Shown in pieces: positions 11,910 to 23,009 of a stretch of 64,000 nucleotides of DNA (position 1 is the stretch's first letter; each line of letters opens with the position of its first letter). The position numbers and the translations under genes were made by a program. Source of the stretch: Rheum nobile (lineage: Eukaryota > Streptophyta > Magnoliopsida > Caryophyllales > Polygonaceae); NCBI GenBank assembly GCA_027886185.1, contig WOAB01000005.1, positions 124,001-188,000 on the forward strand, given 5' to 3'. The notes beneath the pieces were generated by a model. The model was not told the DNA's origin. It saw only the letters and a program-made list of their open reading frames with translations, and searched no databases.

Positions 11910-12165
11910 CTAATCCATATCGAGAATAATGTCGTATGGAGTCATGGCAATACAGATCAAATCTACCTCAAATTTCTTACCTTGAATGATAACCGGAAAT
12001 TCTGACAGAAGCTTGGTTCTAACCAAATATTTATTAATAGGAAGGTTTACAACGAAAGGTTTACAACCTTGTTGCATACTGAACTTACTAACATAACTAT
12101 CTGAAACGAAGGACTGGGTAACACCCGAATCTACAACATACAAACAAAAGTAGGATGAAAGTATA
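11910..12165 (-). pseudogene. Tekay-B protease fragment
   Basis: It starts just after the Gag stop. The catalytic aspartate motif is seen as VVDSGVTQSF, followed by FVVNLP, LSEFP and APYD-like TPYDIILDMD. A stop follows the last motif, and homology fades within about 150 bases. Tekay-A has the same order of motifs intact. Confidence 0.8.
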
Positions 12166-12169
12166 AGGC

Positions 12170-13233
12170 ATTTTAAGCATTTGGAACATCGGGTCCATAC
12201 GCATCACGCATCTCGTAAAGGTGTTGACCCTGACCTCTAGAAGCCATTGGGGCTTTTCCATTGTTCTGTGCAGTTGTCTGCATCGAAGGATTGGGAGTCT
12301 CTGCCGGTTTGAACCTAGGTCTGTTGTTTGGATTAACAGATCCCTGTTGTAACTCCGCTCCCTTCTGCTTTCCCTGCCGACAGAACCTCTGCATATGCCC
12401 GTCCTTCCCACAACCAAAACATGTCTTCCTTTCATTCAGACACGTAAAACTTTTGTGCCCAGATGCACCACAATTGTGACATTGGATCAGACTCTTGCTC
12501 TGGCCCGATTGCTGTGTTGACCCTCCTTGAGTCATTTCTGTCTTTGCTTTGCTGGATTTGTCAAAGTTAGATGGTGGCGCAGGACTTTTAATCTCTCGGT
12601 CTCCGGATAAAGAAATTCCTTATGTTTCTCTTCCCTCATAGCTCGGGAAAAGAAACGATCAGTCATTTTAGCCTTGAACATCCCCCAGTTCAAATCAACA
12701 TGATCAGCTAGACCGGTGTTCTCCCACCATTCGCTAGCATCTTTATTTAATTGAAGGGAAGCAATGTGCACTTTCTCCGCTTCTGTGCACTCAACATTAC
12801 GAAACAACCGTTTCATATGTGAGAACCAATGAGCCACTCTGACTGGTTCTCCTTTTCCATCATAACTGTCAGGTCTCATAGAGTTAATGGCTTTTAACGC
12901 TCGGCCATAATCACCTCTATTCCTGACCGCTTCTTCTCGGTGTACATAGACATTTGGCTCCTAAACTCTAGGAACTACTGGCGGAATTGGCACACCTTGT
13001 GCCTGTGGTGTGGCAGGTTGCCTAGCATCGGTGAATGCTTGCATCACAATTCCCCGAATAGCTGCAATAGCTGCTGCATCAAAAATCATCGGAGCGTTGG
13101 CCTCAGCATGGCCATTGCCTCCAGGGTTATTAGATTCGTGTTCCTCCACAGGGTCTGGAACATTCCCTACGTTTGGTCTGGGGTCATTGCTTGGCCCAGC
13201 ACCAACACGAATGGTGTTTCTTGTGTTCACCAT
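12170..13233 (-). pseudogene. Tekay-B gag, internally deleted
   Basis: The ATG at 13233 begins MVNTRNTIR like the other copies. A TAG follows VPRV near 12963, then the frame resumes through the gag core (VAHWFSHMKRLFRN, WENTGLADH, FFSRAMREEKHKEF). About 80 codons between the core and the zinc knuckles are missing, with a frame change near 12600. Both CCHC knuckles remain (CHNCGASGHKSFTC, CFGCGKDGHMQRFC). The frame stops at TAA right after PNA, the same site as in Tekay-C. Confidence 0.85.
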
Positions 13234-13689
13234 CTGTTGACCGATCAAATTCCAAGTATTTTATACATTGATATGTCTCCAAAATACTTAATGTAATAAA
13301 ATTAACTCAGAGTAGATCAATTGGGTAATTTATATAGATGAACTTCAAACCGAGTTACTAGGTTCTACAACCTCAAATCGTAACGAGGGAACTGAGAATT
13401 CAAACCTTACTAGAGATGGCAAACCACCTCGGCTTTATCCGAGTCCCTTTGAAGAGAACAGAATGCACCCATATCTACGGGCGAAGAGAAGAGAGTTTTA
13501 GTCTTTCTAGATATAGAAGTGAACTTCCATATCAGACTAAAGAAGAAGGCACGACTATGAACGGTTAAAAATTTTCATTCGAAAATTCAGAGCCTTTGAA
13601 AACATTTCTCAATTTCAAACGAGTGATCGATTTATAAAAGTTTTGTTCCTGTAAAACATTTTAAACCCGACCCGTAAGAAAAAAAATTC

Positions 13690-13702
13690 GGATCTGATAC
13701 CA
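13690..13702 (-). other. Tekay-B primer-binding site
   Basis: Minus-strand TGGTATCAGATCC starts four bases inside the 5' LTR edge (13707). One base differs from the initiator tRNA-Met match seen in the other two Tekay-type elements. Confidence 0.85.
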
Positions 13703-13706
13703 AATC

Positions 13707-16036
13707 TGTAACACCCCCAAATCTCCTCTTGAAAGTATTTCTGTCAGTGACCTCAGATATTACATCCCGAAGTCACCCCAGGCTTTTCCAGTTGATATAA
13801 ACCATCAAACCACAGTTATAATACCAAATATCATAACTTTTATAAAACCAAAGTCTCAGAATTGTAACATAAATTCCAAATTCAACAAAATACAAAATCA
13901 GAATTATTACAGCGGAAGGCTTTAAGTACAAAACATAGTTAACTCAGCGGAAGTCTTTGAAATAACAACAGGGTCTTGATCGAAAGGATCACCCGCCAAG
14001 GATCTTAACCTGAATAAACTTGTCAAAAATACCGTTTGTCTTTATAGTCGTTCTAGCCTTCATGGATCTGTAACATATCTGATGTGCCGAATCGAACGGA
14101 TGACACCAGCCAACCATGCAGAGAACAATTTCGGTTGGTTAGTCTAATGAAAGACTATGCAAGGGTACAAAGAAGAGTGGTTCGAAGTAGTCGTATTAGG
14201 TTAGACTCATCGTCCTCGAATCAAAACCGATAACGATAGTCAACCACCATACTCTACTGAAACATATGAAAAGGCATGAACAAGAGAAGATTCTGAAGAC
14301 CAAGTCTTACAGCAATCAACCCAAAGAAGATTCCAACGAAATGAATCTTATCGGAAATATGACAAATGTTGGGAAACTTAAATAATCATAGAATCACATT
14401 ATCGCATACGAGCGATTTAAAAGTTAAGACGAGCTTTCCTAGTTGCACTATCGCCTAGCTGCACTACTCGCCGAAGGTATATTAATTATGTGCGTCAAGA
14501 GCACTTATCTGATTTAATTCCAAAACACACATCACGTTATAAGCTTTTAAATATATTTTCTGTCACGCAGGACATATATCAAAGGAATGGACCTCGCAGA
14601 GTCCAAGCCTCTGGACCTATATCGAAAGAATTGACCTCACAGAGTCCAAGCCTCTACATCCGTAGGGTCTTGATCGCCCTTTTCCCCAAGTTATAAAGAA
14701 ACAAATGGACCTCACAGAGTCCAGACGTTCCTACGAATACTCGTGCTATCTAACAGTTCAACACAGTAATAATCCATATTAAAGCCTTCCAGGCAATTAT
14801 CATAACCATATATCTATAATAGCGTTGATCTAGCAGATATACAACCTATTATAATATCATATTCTTTTCATCATAAAATTTATCAAAACTGTTCCCAATA
14901 GAACAGTAAATCATTCCAAATTAATTAACAATCAAACTATTGATAATTAATGGAAATATGGAATGGTGAGCAAGAGCGAACCGCCACTTGCCATAGATTA
15001 GTCGAGCTTGAACAAAGCTTAGCAACAAGATGTATCTGGGTTCGAAACTGGGACAGATCCTGGATGATAAATCCCTCTGAAACTACCCATAACGAGACCC
15101 TAAGTTAGATCCAATATCCACATATATGAATCTAAAAGAATACAAAAAGGAATCGAAGGAGCCAAGCCTCGCTCGAAGCCAAACACCCAAGAACACACAC
15201 ACGAACCCAGCCTACCACGGGTGCGGTCGGCCCTCACCGCGGGGTGCGGAGGGGTGCGGTGGTGCCTTGCCGTGGGTGCGGTGAGATGACAGAGGCGAGG
15301 GTTCTTCGACAGATTTTCGGGGAGAAACTCACCCAAATCGATTCGTTCGACTTCGATTCGTTGTGGTTTTGATCTCCCACCACCTTAGATCTTGATTAAC
15401 ACTTAAGAGCACCTTTGTAAACACTCAAAGGGGTTCGATCTCTTCTCAAACGAAGCTCACAAGCTTGCCAACAATGGAGATTTCAGAGGAATTTCAGAGG
15501 AAGAAGATGAAGCTCAGCTATGGCTTCTCCTCTACGGTTTCCTCCCTTTTTATAGCCCAAACAAGGAGCTTACCCACAGATGACATCAAGGAGGAGGTGT
15601 CCCGACCAGATAGATAGGCTATAAGCCAGCTAAGGCGAGCTACGACATGTGACTTATCGCGATGACATCGGAGCTGACGATGGCCGTGGGGTGCGGCAGG
15701 GTGCGGTGGGGGTGCGGTGGCCGACTCGTGACCGCCACTGGCATTGGCCTTCTCCGCGGGTGTGGCAGGGTGCGGTCAAGGCCATTTTTGCCCCCTTTCG
15801 TCCATTTTGTCTTTTCTTACCAAGTGGTTAAATATTCTTAACCTCGGGTTAAATATATTCGTACACGAACGACTTTTTAACCCAGAAATGCATTAACTGT
15901 ATTTTATATTACTCAGAAAAATATTACAAAGATCAAACATCTCATAGAATGTCTGCACTTCTCTGAATTTAATCTGACTTGTAATATGGGCAAGAGAAAA
16001 TTTCAAAATTACCCTTACAAAATCAGAGATATTACA
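13707..16036 (-). repeat. Tekay-B 5' LTR (right)
   Basis: In plus orientation it runs TGTAACACCCCC to GATATTACA. It is nearly identical to the left copy and one base longer. It carries an 11-base duplication of 'atttcagagga' near 15480-15500. The minus-strand TATA is at about 15545-15558, and the CG-rich arrays at 15216-15285 and 15683-15775. Confidence 0.93.
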
Positions 16037-17448
16037 GTTGATCCCTAGAAGATTGAAGCAGTAGCCAATTGGAAGCGGCCTCAGAATGTGAAGGAGGTGC
16101 ACAGTTTTCTAGGACTCGCTGGTTATTATAGACAGTTAGTGGAGGGATTCTCTAAGATCGCTCTACCCATGACCGGTCTGCTCCGCAAAGTCCATAAGAA
16201 GTTTGTCTGGGATGACAAGTGCGAGGCCAGTTTTCAGAAGTTGAAGCAATGTCTGACCTCCGTACCAGTGTTAGCGCTACCGGAAGGGAATGATGGTTAT
16301 GTGGTCTATAGTGATGCTTCGAAGAGTGGTTTGTGATGTGTGCTGATGCAGAGAGGCAAGGTTATTGCATATGCATCCCGACAGTTGAAGACTTATGAGG
16401 CAAACTATCCAACGCATGATCTGGAACTAGCAGTTGTAGTTTTTACGCTGAAGATTTGGAGACACTATCTCTATGGTGTAAGGTGTCAAGTCTTCACCGA
16501 TCACAAGAGTATCAAATATATATTCACTCAGAAGGAGCTAAATATGAGACAACGTCGCTGGTTAGAGCTACTCAAAGACTACGACATCGAATTGCTGTAT
16601 CATCCGGGCAAGGCTAATGAAGTAGCCGATGCATTGAGCCGGAAGACGCCGCACGAGACTGTAGTGGCTTTACTCACTGCTCAGACCAAGCTAAACCAAG
16701 GGTTGTGCGACATTGAAGTCTTGTACGATCATCGTAGAGGATATCTGAGTATGCTGGAGATTCAGGCCACGCTACTTGATCAAATCATGGAGAGACAAGT
16801 TGATGATGTAGTCTTGGTGAAGCTAAGTAGTGAAGTGATGGACGAGAAAGCTCTCGGTTTTGTGATTCAGGAAGATGGATCACTCTGGTTCTGCTCGGAC
16901 CGGAGTTAGTCGAATGGACTGCCTCAGACATTGCTTTGATAAGACAAAGGATGTTGACAGCTTAGAGTCGACAAAAGTCTTATGCAGATCTGAAGCGCAT
17001 AAATGTTGAGTTTGAGGTTGGTGACAAAGTGTTTGTCAGAGTGTCGCCATCCAAAGGTGTGTTCAGATTTGGTAAGCGTGGGAAGCTTAATCCTCGCTAC
17101 GTGGGACCGTTTGAGATCCTTGATAGAGTGGGGTCTCTAGCGTATCGTTTGGCATTACCGCCATCGGCACATCCAGTGCATAACGTGTTCCACGTATCTT
17201 TGTTGAGGAAGTACGTGCTAGATGAGTCTCATGTGCTGAGTTATGATGACATCGAGATTCAGACAAATGATACCTACGAGGAGATACCGGTGCGTATTCT
17301 CGAAAGCCGTGAGAAGCAGTTACGGAACAAGGTGGTACCATTGGTACGGATTTTGTGGTCCAAGTCAGGAACTGAAGAAGTTACTTGGGAAACCTGGAAA
17401 ACGGAGGCGGATATGCTTAGACGTTTTCCCGAGCTATTTTCGGCCTAG
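16037..17448 (+). pseudogene. Tekay-A pol, second part: RNase H and integrase tail
   Basis: The gene resumes after the nested insertion with VDP, then a TAG, then KIEAVANWKRPQ. RNase H residues are visible: YSDASKSG, LELAVVVF, FTDHKSIKYIF and EVADALSRK. A TGA at 16334-16336 replaces a glycine codon. Near 16890-16905 the frame leaves the start of the integrase region (GSLWFCS) and lands in its linker (GPELVEWTASDIALIRQRML). The zinc finger and DDE core are therefore deleted. The GPF motif (NPRYVGPFEIL) and the chromodomain-like end (VRILWSKSGTEEVTWETW) close the gene at 17448. Confidence 0.9.
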
Positions 17449-17460
17449 TTTCGGGGTCGA

Positions 17461-17482
17461 AACCTTTTTAAGGGGGTAGTGT
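17461..17482 (+). other. Tekay-A polypurine tract
   Basis: CCTTTTTAAGGGGGTAGTGT lies directly before the 3' LTR start (17483). A second purine tract at about 17539-17554 lies inside the LTR and precedes a second TGTAATACCCC. Confidence 0.85.
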
Positions 17483-19930
17483 TGTAACGCCTCGCTTTTC
17501 TTTGGTTTATTCGGCCAAGTTTCGGGGTCGAAACTTTTTGTAAGGGGGAAGTGATGTAATACCCCTCATTTTAGTAAAGAGTATTTTGGTAAGTTTTCCA
17601 AACACTCGTATTATAGTCGAATTATTTTCAGAGAAGTTTAGACTTTCTGTTAAATACTTGATCTCCGTAATAATTCCTTGAGTGGAATAAAATACATTCG
17701 ACGTATTTTTGGGGTTTAGAATAATTGTTCGGGTATGAATATATTTAACCCGGGGTTAAAACCCATACCCATAATTCTTCCCGGTCAAAAGTGGGCTTCC
17801 CGGTCAAAGAATGGGCAAAAGGCACAAAAATTGCCTTGACCGCACCCGCGGTCATACCCACCGCACCCCGCGGTCAGGAATTGGTCGCCACCGCACCCCA
17901 CGGTAAGACCCACCGCACCCGCGCCATCATGATTCCTTTTTTGCTCCGCCGAACGTCGCCTGAGCTGCTTGCCGTTTCGGTCGGCTTTGAGGCGGTGGGG
18001 GAGGTGCCAGCTGGGCTCCTTGCTTGGCCTATAAAAGGAGGAGGCTTGGAGGAGGAAGACAGCTCCAATCTCTCTCTCTCGTTCCATTGTTGCCGGAGTT
18101 GCAAGCTTTCGCTAGAGTTCTTCAAGGTCGTCGACGGAGCTACCAAAGGAGGAGGAGGTGCTCTCAAGGTGGTGCTTGGGTGGTCTAGGGAATCCAGAAG
18201 TCGGAGCCACCATGAGTCGAGCCCCCATCGTCTTCCCCGGTGAGTTGTCGTCATCGTCGTCGTCTCGCCTTTGTAGCCTTGCCGCACCCGCGGTCAAGCC
18301 GCCGCACCCGCAGTGGGCCTGGGCGTGTGTGGTTGTGGCTTGGGCTTTGTGATCTCGTTTGGGACTTTCGTTCCTTCGATTTTGTTCATTTTTCTTTAGA
18401 TTCGTACTATTTATTGTCGAATCTAACTTAGGGTTTCGTTATGGGTCGTTCCGTAGGAAATCATAATCTGAGTTCTTCCTCGTTTCGGACCCAGAAACCT
18501 GTCGTCTCGAGCTTCGTCTAAATCTAAGGCAAGTGGCGGTTCGCTCTTGCTTATCATTCCATATTTATATTGATTATCAATTGTTTAATTGTTAATTAAT
18601 TTGGGATGAATATTGTTTTCGTCTGGGAACAGTTTTGATAACTGTATGTGATTTAAAAAGAGATATTATAATAGATTGTATATATTGCTAGAAACAACAC
18701 TATTATATATATATATATGATTGAAATACAGATATTATAATAGGTTGTATATATTGCTAGAAACAATACTATTATATCTGTTATTAGCCTCGATGGCTTT
18801 GATGTGAATTATTGCTCTTATGTTTTAACTGTTTAGTTAGAACGAGTATTCCTAGGAACACTATGTACCTTGCGAGGTTTAGTGGTTTCTTGATAATGGT
18901 GCTAGGAGGATTTTCTCTAGTATCTTCGGTCATGACCTTACCCTTACTCAGGGTATGTGCACACAGCTGGTGCCGCCATTTGGGATGTATTCCTTGGGAT
19001 GTATTCCCTTTGATATCTCTTGTGAGGAGATCCGATATCTCTTGTGAAGAGATCTTAAAAGCTTATAACGTAAAATATACGTTTTGGAATTAAATAAGAT
19101 AAGTTCTTTAGTGCACATAATTAATATACCCTCAGGCGAGTAGTGCAACTAAGAGAGTAGTGCAGCTAGGAAACTCGTCTAGACTTTGGTCAGAGTAAAG
19201 TTCTCTTTCCAATATGAATTCGCATTGTGCGGTGAGGTTGGTCGTGAACCGAAGCACCAAGTCAGTTTTAAAACGCTTGTGTGAAATTGATGTTCCCAAG
19301 CACTTGTCATACTTTCCGATAAGACTCAACCTTTTGGAGTATTCTCTTCATATATTTCCTTAAGACTCAATCTTTCAGAGTCTTCTCTTGATCATACATT
19401 TTCGTATATTTCAGTAGGAGTATGGTGGTTGACTATTGTCATTGACTTTTATTCGAGAAACGATGAGTCTAACCTAATACGACTACTTAGAACCTTTCTG
19501 TTTTACCCTTGCATAGTCTTTCATTAGACTAACCAACCGTTATATTCCCTTGCATGGTTGGCTGGTGTCATCCGTCTCATACGGCACATCAGATAAACTA
19601 CAATTCCGATGAAGGCTAGAAACGACAATGATGGCAGTTGGAATTTTGAAGAGTTTTACCAGGTTGAGATTCCTTGGCGGGTGATCGTTTAGATCAAGAC
19701 CCGTGTGTCCTTTATGTATTAAGACTTCCGCTGTAATATATTTGATTATGTATTTTGAATCATGGATGTAATTCCGAAACATTTGCTTTAATAAAAAGTT
19801 ATGATATTTTGTATTATAACTGTTGTTTTATGATTTATATAAACGAGTTAAGCCTGGGGTGGCTTCGGATGTGAAATCCGAGGTTACTGGTGGTAATACC
19901 TTTCAAGGATATATATTTGGGGGTGTTACA
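17483..19930 (+). repeat. Tekay-A 3' LTR
   Basis: It has the same start and end as the 5' LTR and is 22 bases longer. Most of the excess is one extra 20-base CG-rich unit at 18295-18314; a further 3 bases lie just upstream in the 'gtcgtc' run. The TATA box is at 18029-18038. The AATCA target duplicate follows at 19931-19935. Confidence 0.95.
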
Positions 19931-20039
19931 AATCACCATTGCTTGGGCACTATGAGTTCAAGGTGTTGCCATGATGAACAAGGTATTCTAATACAGTAAT
20001 ACATATATATATACGATTTCTATTTCACGCACCGGCGAA

Positions 20040-20175
20040 ATTCCTATTTCACGCACTGGTTCGTCCGTCACGGACGAAGTGCATCGGTCCGTGACGGACC
20101 AAATGAATCCATATGTGATGCACGAATCAACTTGATCCGTCACGGACGGATTCACTTCGTCCGTGACAGATGAAC
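20040..20175. repeat. MULE-1 left subterminal palindrome array
   Basis: Copies of GTCCGTCACGGAC and GTCCGTGACGGAC, exact or with one or two changes, occur several times in about 135 bases. Arms are GTCCGT and ACGGAC around one base. The same words recur at the right end (33762-34015) and in MULE-2. They may be transposase-binding sites; that is inference. Confidence 0.8.
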
Positions 20176-20274
20176 CCCTAAACCAGAAAATTGAATGTTA
20201 CTTGTCCCCATCTACTTGCTACATCTATTTTAACTTATGTTTATTTATTATGCATGACACATCTTCTTGTGCAG

Positions 20275-20775
20275 GTATGACTTGCCTTTCCTCGAAATAA
20301 TAGGAGTCACGTCTACATGGAAGAACTATAATGTTGCGGGGGCATTTCTACAGCATGAGACAGAAGAGAACTATGTGTGGGCCGCACAACTTCTTAAAAT
20401 GTGCACAAAGTGTCAAGTAACACCGACAGGCCTAGTGACAGATCGTGAAAAGGCCTTGATGAATGCGTTAGATAAACTATTTCCAAGTGCCAAGTCTATC
20501 CTCTATAGGCGCCTAGTGAAGAAGAACATAGAGGACAATGCTAGGAAGGAGATGAAGGATAAAAGCTTGGGTACAAGGTTTGCAAATGCATACTATAATT
20601 TATTTAAGCAAACAACTGTATCCGAGTACGAGATTGAGTTGCGTAGAATTCAGTCGGAATGGAGGGTTTGGCCACGTCTGAATCAGTATGTAAGAAACAA
20701 CTGGCTCATCCCGTACAGGAAAAGACTTGTGTCAGCTTAGACAAATACTGTTTTCACGCTTGGAACATCAACGAC
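20275..20775 (+). pseudogene. MULE-1 transposase exon 2
   Basis: This is part of a FAR1/MuDR-type transposase. The exon starts after a GCAG acceptor at 20274 and encodes YDLPFLEIIGVTST. Then comes the second catalytic aspartate context (GLVTDREKALMNAL), and the region RLVKKNIEDNARKEM, where MULE-2 has RRHVKKNI (the histidine is changed). A TAG at 20738-20740 replaces tryptophan (MULE-2: RLVSTWTD). The exon should end at CAG before GTTAG near 20780. Exon 1, with the first aspartate and the FAR1 DNA-binding domain, is absent, so no active protein can be made. Confidence 0.87.
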
Positions 20776-20838
20776 AAACAGGTTAGTGGACACGTCTGAA
20801 TCTGTATTGCATTTTCATTTGATATATTTTGGGGAGCC

Positions 20839-22060
20839 TGATAACAGGAATTTTGTCGTTCTAATTCCTACTATGCAAGAAATCCAAACAAAATCTAAAA
20901 CGCAGTCTTAGGCAAGTAAGGGTCGATCCACAGGGAAACACAATCTATCGCAGTATGTAAAGTGTATGTCAATTGAAGTAACCAAAGGGGGGGATTTTGT
21001 TTGTTTGTAGAGTAACCAAGCATGCAAAAGTAAGTAAGCAATTAAAGTGCTGAAATCAAGTATGGGGAAGGCACTTAGTCAAACAATATCCACTAATCGA
21101 ATGACAAGTTGATCATAGAAACCACTCAAAATCGCATGCAATGGCAATTCCAATTCCTTTTCAAAAGTATCTAATAGCACAACCAGATACTATTAGAACT
21201 AACTAATTAAACAACCCTGAAACTATCAAGATTCAATTTAACAGCAGCTTTATGGATAGGAATATAGTTGGACATAACCTAGAATAAAACAACCAGTTTT
21301 TACCCTAAGATGCAAATCAATTCTCTTCTGCATAAGATTAGCACAACCAGTTACTAACACGATGCAGTTGCTACTAAGGAATAGATATGCTCAACCAGTA
21401 ACAATCTAGACCTAGCAATAGATAAATACCAACAAACCCTAGTTGATCAGACTAGAAATTACCAATATCAATCATAAGATTCAAGCAAGAGAAAAGATAA
21501 AAGCCAAAGCAATAGATTAAAAGTAAGAAACTTACAACTGAATCAAACGAAGAGCTTCAATGTCTGACTAAGCAAGAGAGGCTTAGTTCTTCATAGCAAG
21601 GGAAATACGTAAGAAATAAAACTAGGGTTCCGAGATAAGAAAAGAACAAGTCTTCTCAACCCTTAAATACCAAAGGGAATTTAATCTGAAAATAACTTAA
21701 AATAAAAACAAAACGTAATAAAATAAAATAACTAAAACCGAAAAGGAAAATCGGCTCGGCGCTTCGTCCAATAGCGGCGGCGGCCGCTGCTTTTCCCACG
21801 ACGATCGCCTTAATCGAGGCGGTCGCCGTTTCAATGTCGTAGCTGAGGTTCTCCAGGGGGGATTAACGGCGGTCGCCGTTGTTATGCGGCGGTCGCCGTA
21901 ATTCTGCTTCTTCATACTTTGCTCCTCAGCTCCAAAAGCTCCAAAAACGCAACTTCCGCGCCTCCTTGCCAAGTCTCCAAATCATCACTAGAGCATCCTA
22001 AAATAGCACTAAAATCATGCCAAAACTCCGTCAATACACGCAACATAATTGTGTGTATCA
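20839..22060 (-). repeat. Athila 3' LTR (left)
   Basis: In plus orientation it runs TGATAACAGG to GTGTGTATCA. An array of CG-rich near-palindromes built on GGCGGTCGCC lies at 21774-21900. It lacks one unit of about 20 bases present in the other LTR. Confidence 0.94.
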
Positions 22061-22074
22061 AACTCCCCCACACT
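22061..22074 (-). other. Athila polypurine tract
   Basis: Minus-strand AGTGTGGGGGAGTT abuts the 3' LTR. A near copy (AAGTGTGGGGGGAGT) lies at 22737-22751, about 675 bases upstream in the element's direction, close to the end of the ATHILA-type ORF. Confidence 0.85.
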
Positions 22075-23009
22075 TGAATCTCTACTCGTCTCGAGTGGAT
22101 AGAGAACTACCACCCATCACCAATAAGCACCTAGATCATCAACATGCAAGGAAAGCCCACAACCAAGAGTAACAGCATGTACATGAAAGCTCAACATCCT
22201 TCAACCAACCAATCACAACACAACTACATCCTCAACACCAGCATCATAATCAGCACAACATCAACACAAACATATGCAATATCCACAACCTCAACCACAT
22301 CAGCCAACTCAATACACATCCAAGCTTAAGGGCAAGCAGAATACTTTCCCCAAGCTTATCCCGGTCATCCAAAAATAAAAGTAACCACTAGTCCTAACCT
22401 CCATCTATGACTCCTTATGTCTCCCTCAATGGCCTACCCGACAATCCTTCTTTGTCTCCTCATCTTATGTCGCCCCGCCGGTAAAATGAGATCCTAGAAA
22501 ACACTCCTTTTCTTTTCACTCATTTTTCCTAGGAGCCCTTTCGGGTTTTCATCCTAGCCACTCATTTCATTTTATCATAGATGGACTCACCGCCTCACAT
22601 CACTCTGAATCCACTTTTGCCCAGGCCTAGTGCCTGTCGGATTACCTGCTTTTTACCTGGACCGCCCTTTCGGGTTTTCAGCCCATCCCAGGATTTTTTT
22701 TTTATATATATACTAGCAATAATAAATACATAATCCACTCCCCCACACTTAAAATAAGCATTGTCCTCAATGATATCAGACATAATAACAGAGGAGAAGT
22801 GAAGAATGTACCTACTACTGCGACGGTGGTGGGAAATCGGGATATTGGGAACCCATGAAAAGGTTCCACTGCCTCATCTGTTCCTCCAGGGCTTGAATGT
22901 CCTGGGCCTGCGTCGCGTAGTGATCCCTGGACTCCTGGCGGAAGTCAATGAACTCCTGGTGGTAGGCAGCAAAGTCCGACTGCATAGACTGCTGGCGAGA
23001 GTCAATCCC
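22075..23009 (-). other. Athila 3' untranslated region
   Basis: No gene is seen. The stretch has two copies of 'gccctttcgggttttca' (about 22538 and 22664), pyrimidine-rich runs, a TATATATATA tract near 22712 and the second polypurine tract. Repeated words such as these are usual in the long 3' region of Athila elements. Confidence 0.6.

Larger units (their letters stand above)
7847..16036 (-). mobile_element. Tekay-B: nested pol-depleted Ty3/gypsy element
   Basis: It is inserted in the RT-RNase H junction of Tekay-A with a GTTGA duplication (7842-7846 and 16037-16041). It reads on the minus strand. LTRs are 7847-10175 (3' side) and 13707-16036 (5' side); the primer site is at 13690-13702 and the polypurine tract at 10176-10195. 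Between them are a gag relic, a protease fragment, a long C-poor filler and only scraps of integrase with the chromodomain-like tail. This gag-only organisation resembles the non-autonomous TR-GAG class. Whether it is a family or a single decayed copy cannot be told from one copy. Confidence 0.93.
1542..19930 (+). mobile_element. Tekay-A: defective Ty3/gypsy chromovirus, outer element
   Basis: This LTR retrotransposon has flanking AATCA duplications (1537-1541 and 19931-19935), LTRs at 1542-3967 and 17483-19930, a tRNA-Met-type primer site and a polypurine tract. The order gag, protease, RT, RNase H, integrase tail and GPF/chromodomain-like C-terminus, with LTRs over 2.4 kb, fits the Tekay/Del clade; that assignment rests on recognised motif style. 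Tekay-B sits inside it (7847-16036). Several stop codons, one gag frameshift and loss of the integrase zinc finger and core make it non-autonomous. Because both LTRs are complete, it was inserted as a whole and then decayed or was moved in trans. Confidence 0.93.

Noticed and set aside
19936..19976. Possible retrotransposon RT scrap reading HYEFKVLP
   Set aside because: Only about eight codons match and no neighbouring motif supports it; too short to call.
20040..20175. CRISPR-like repeat-spacer pattern
   Set aside because: Units are short palindromes with irregular spacing at transposon ends in a plant genome, with no cas genes.
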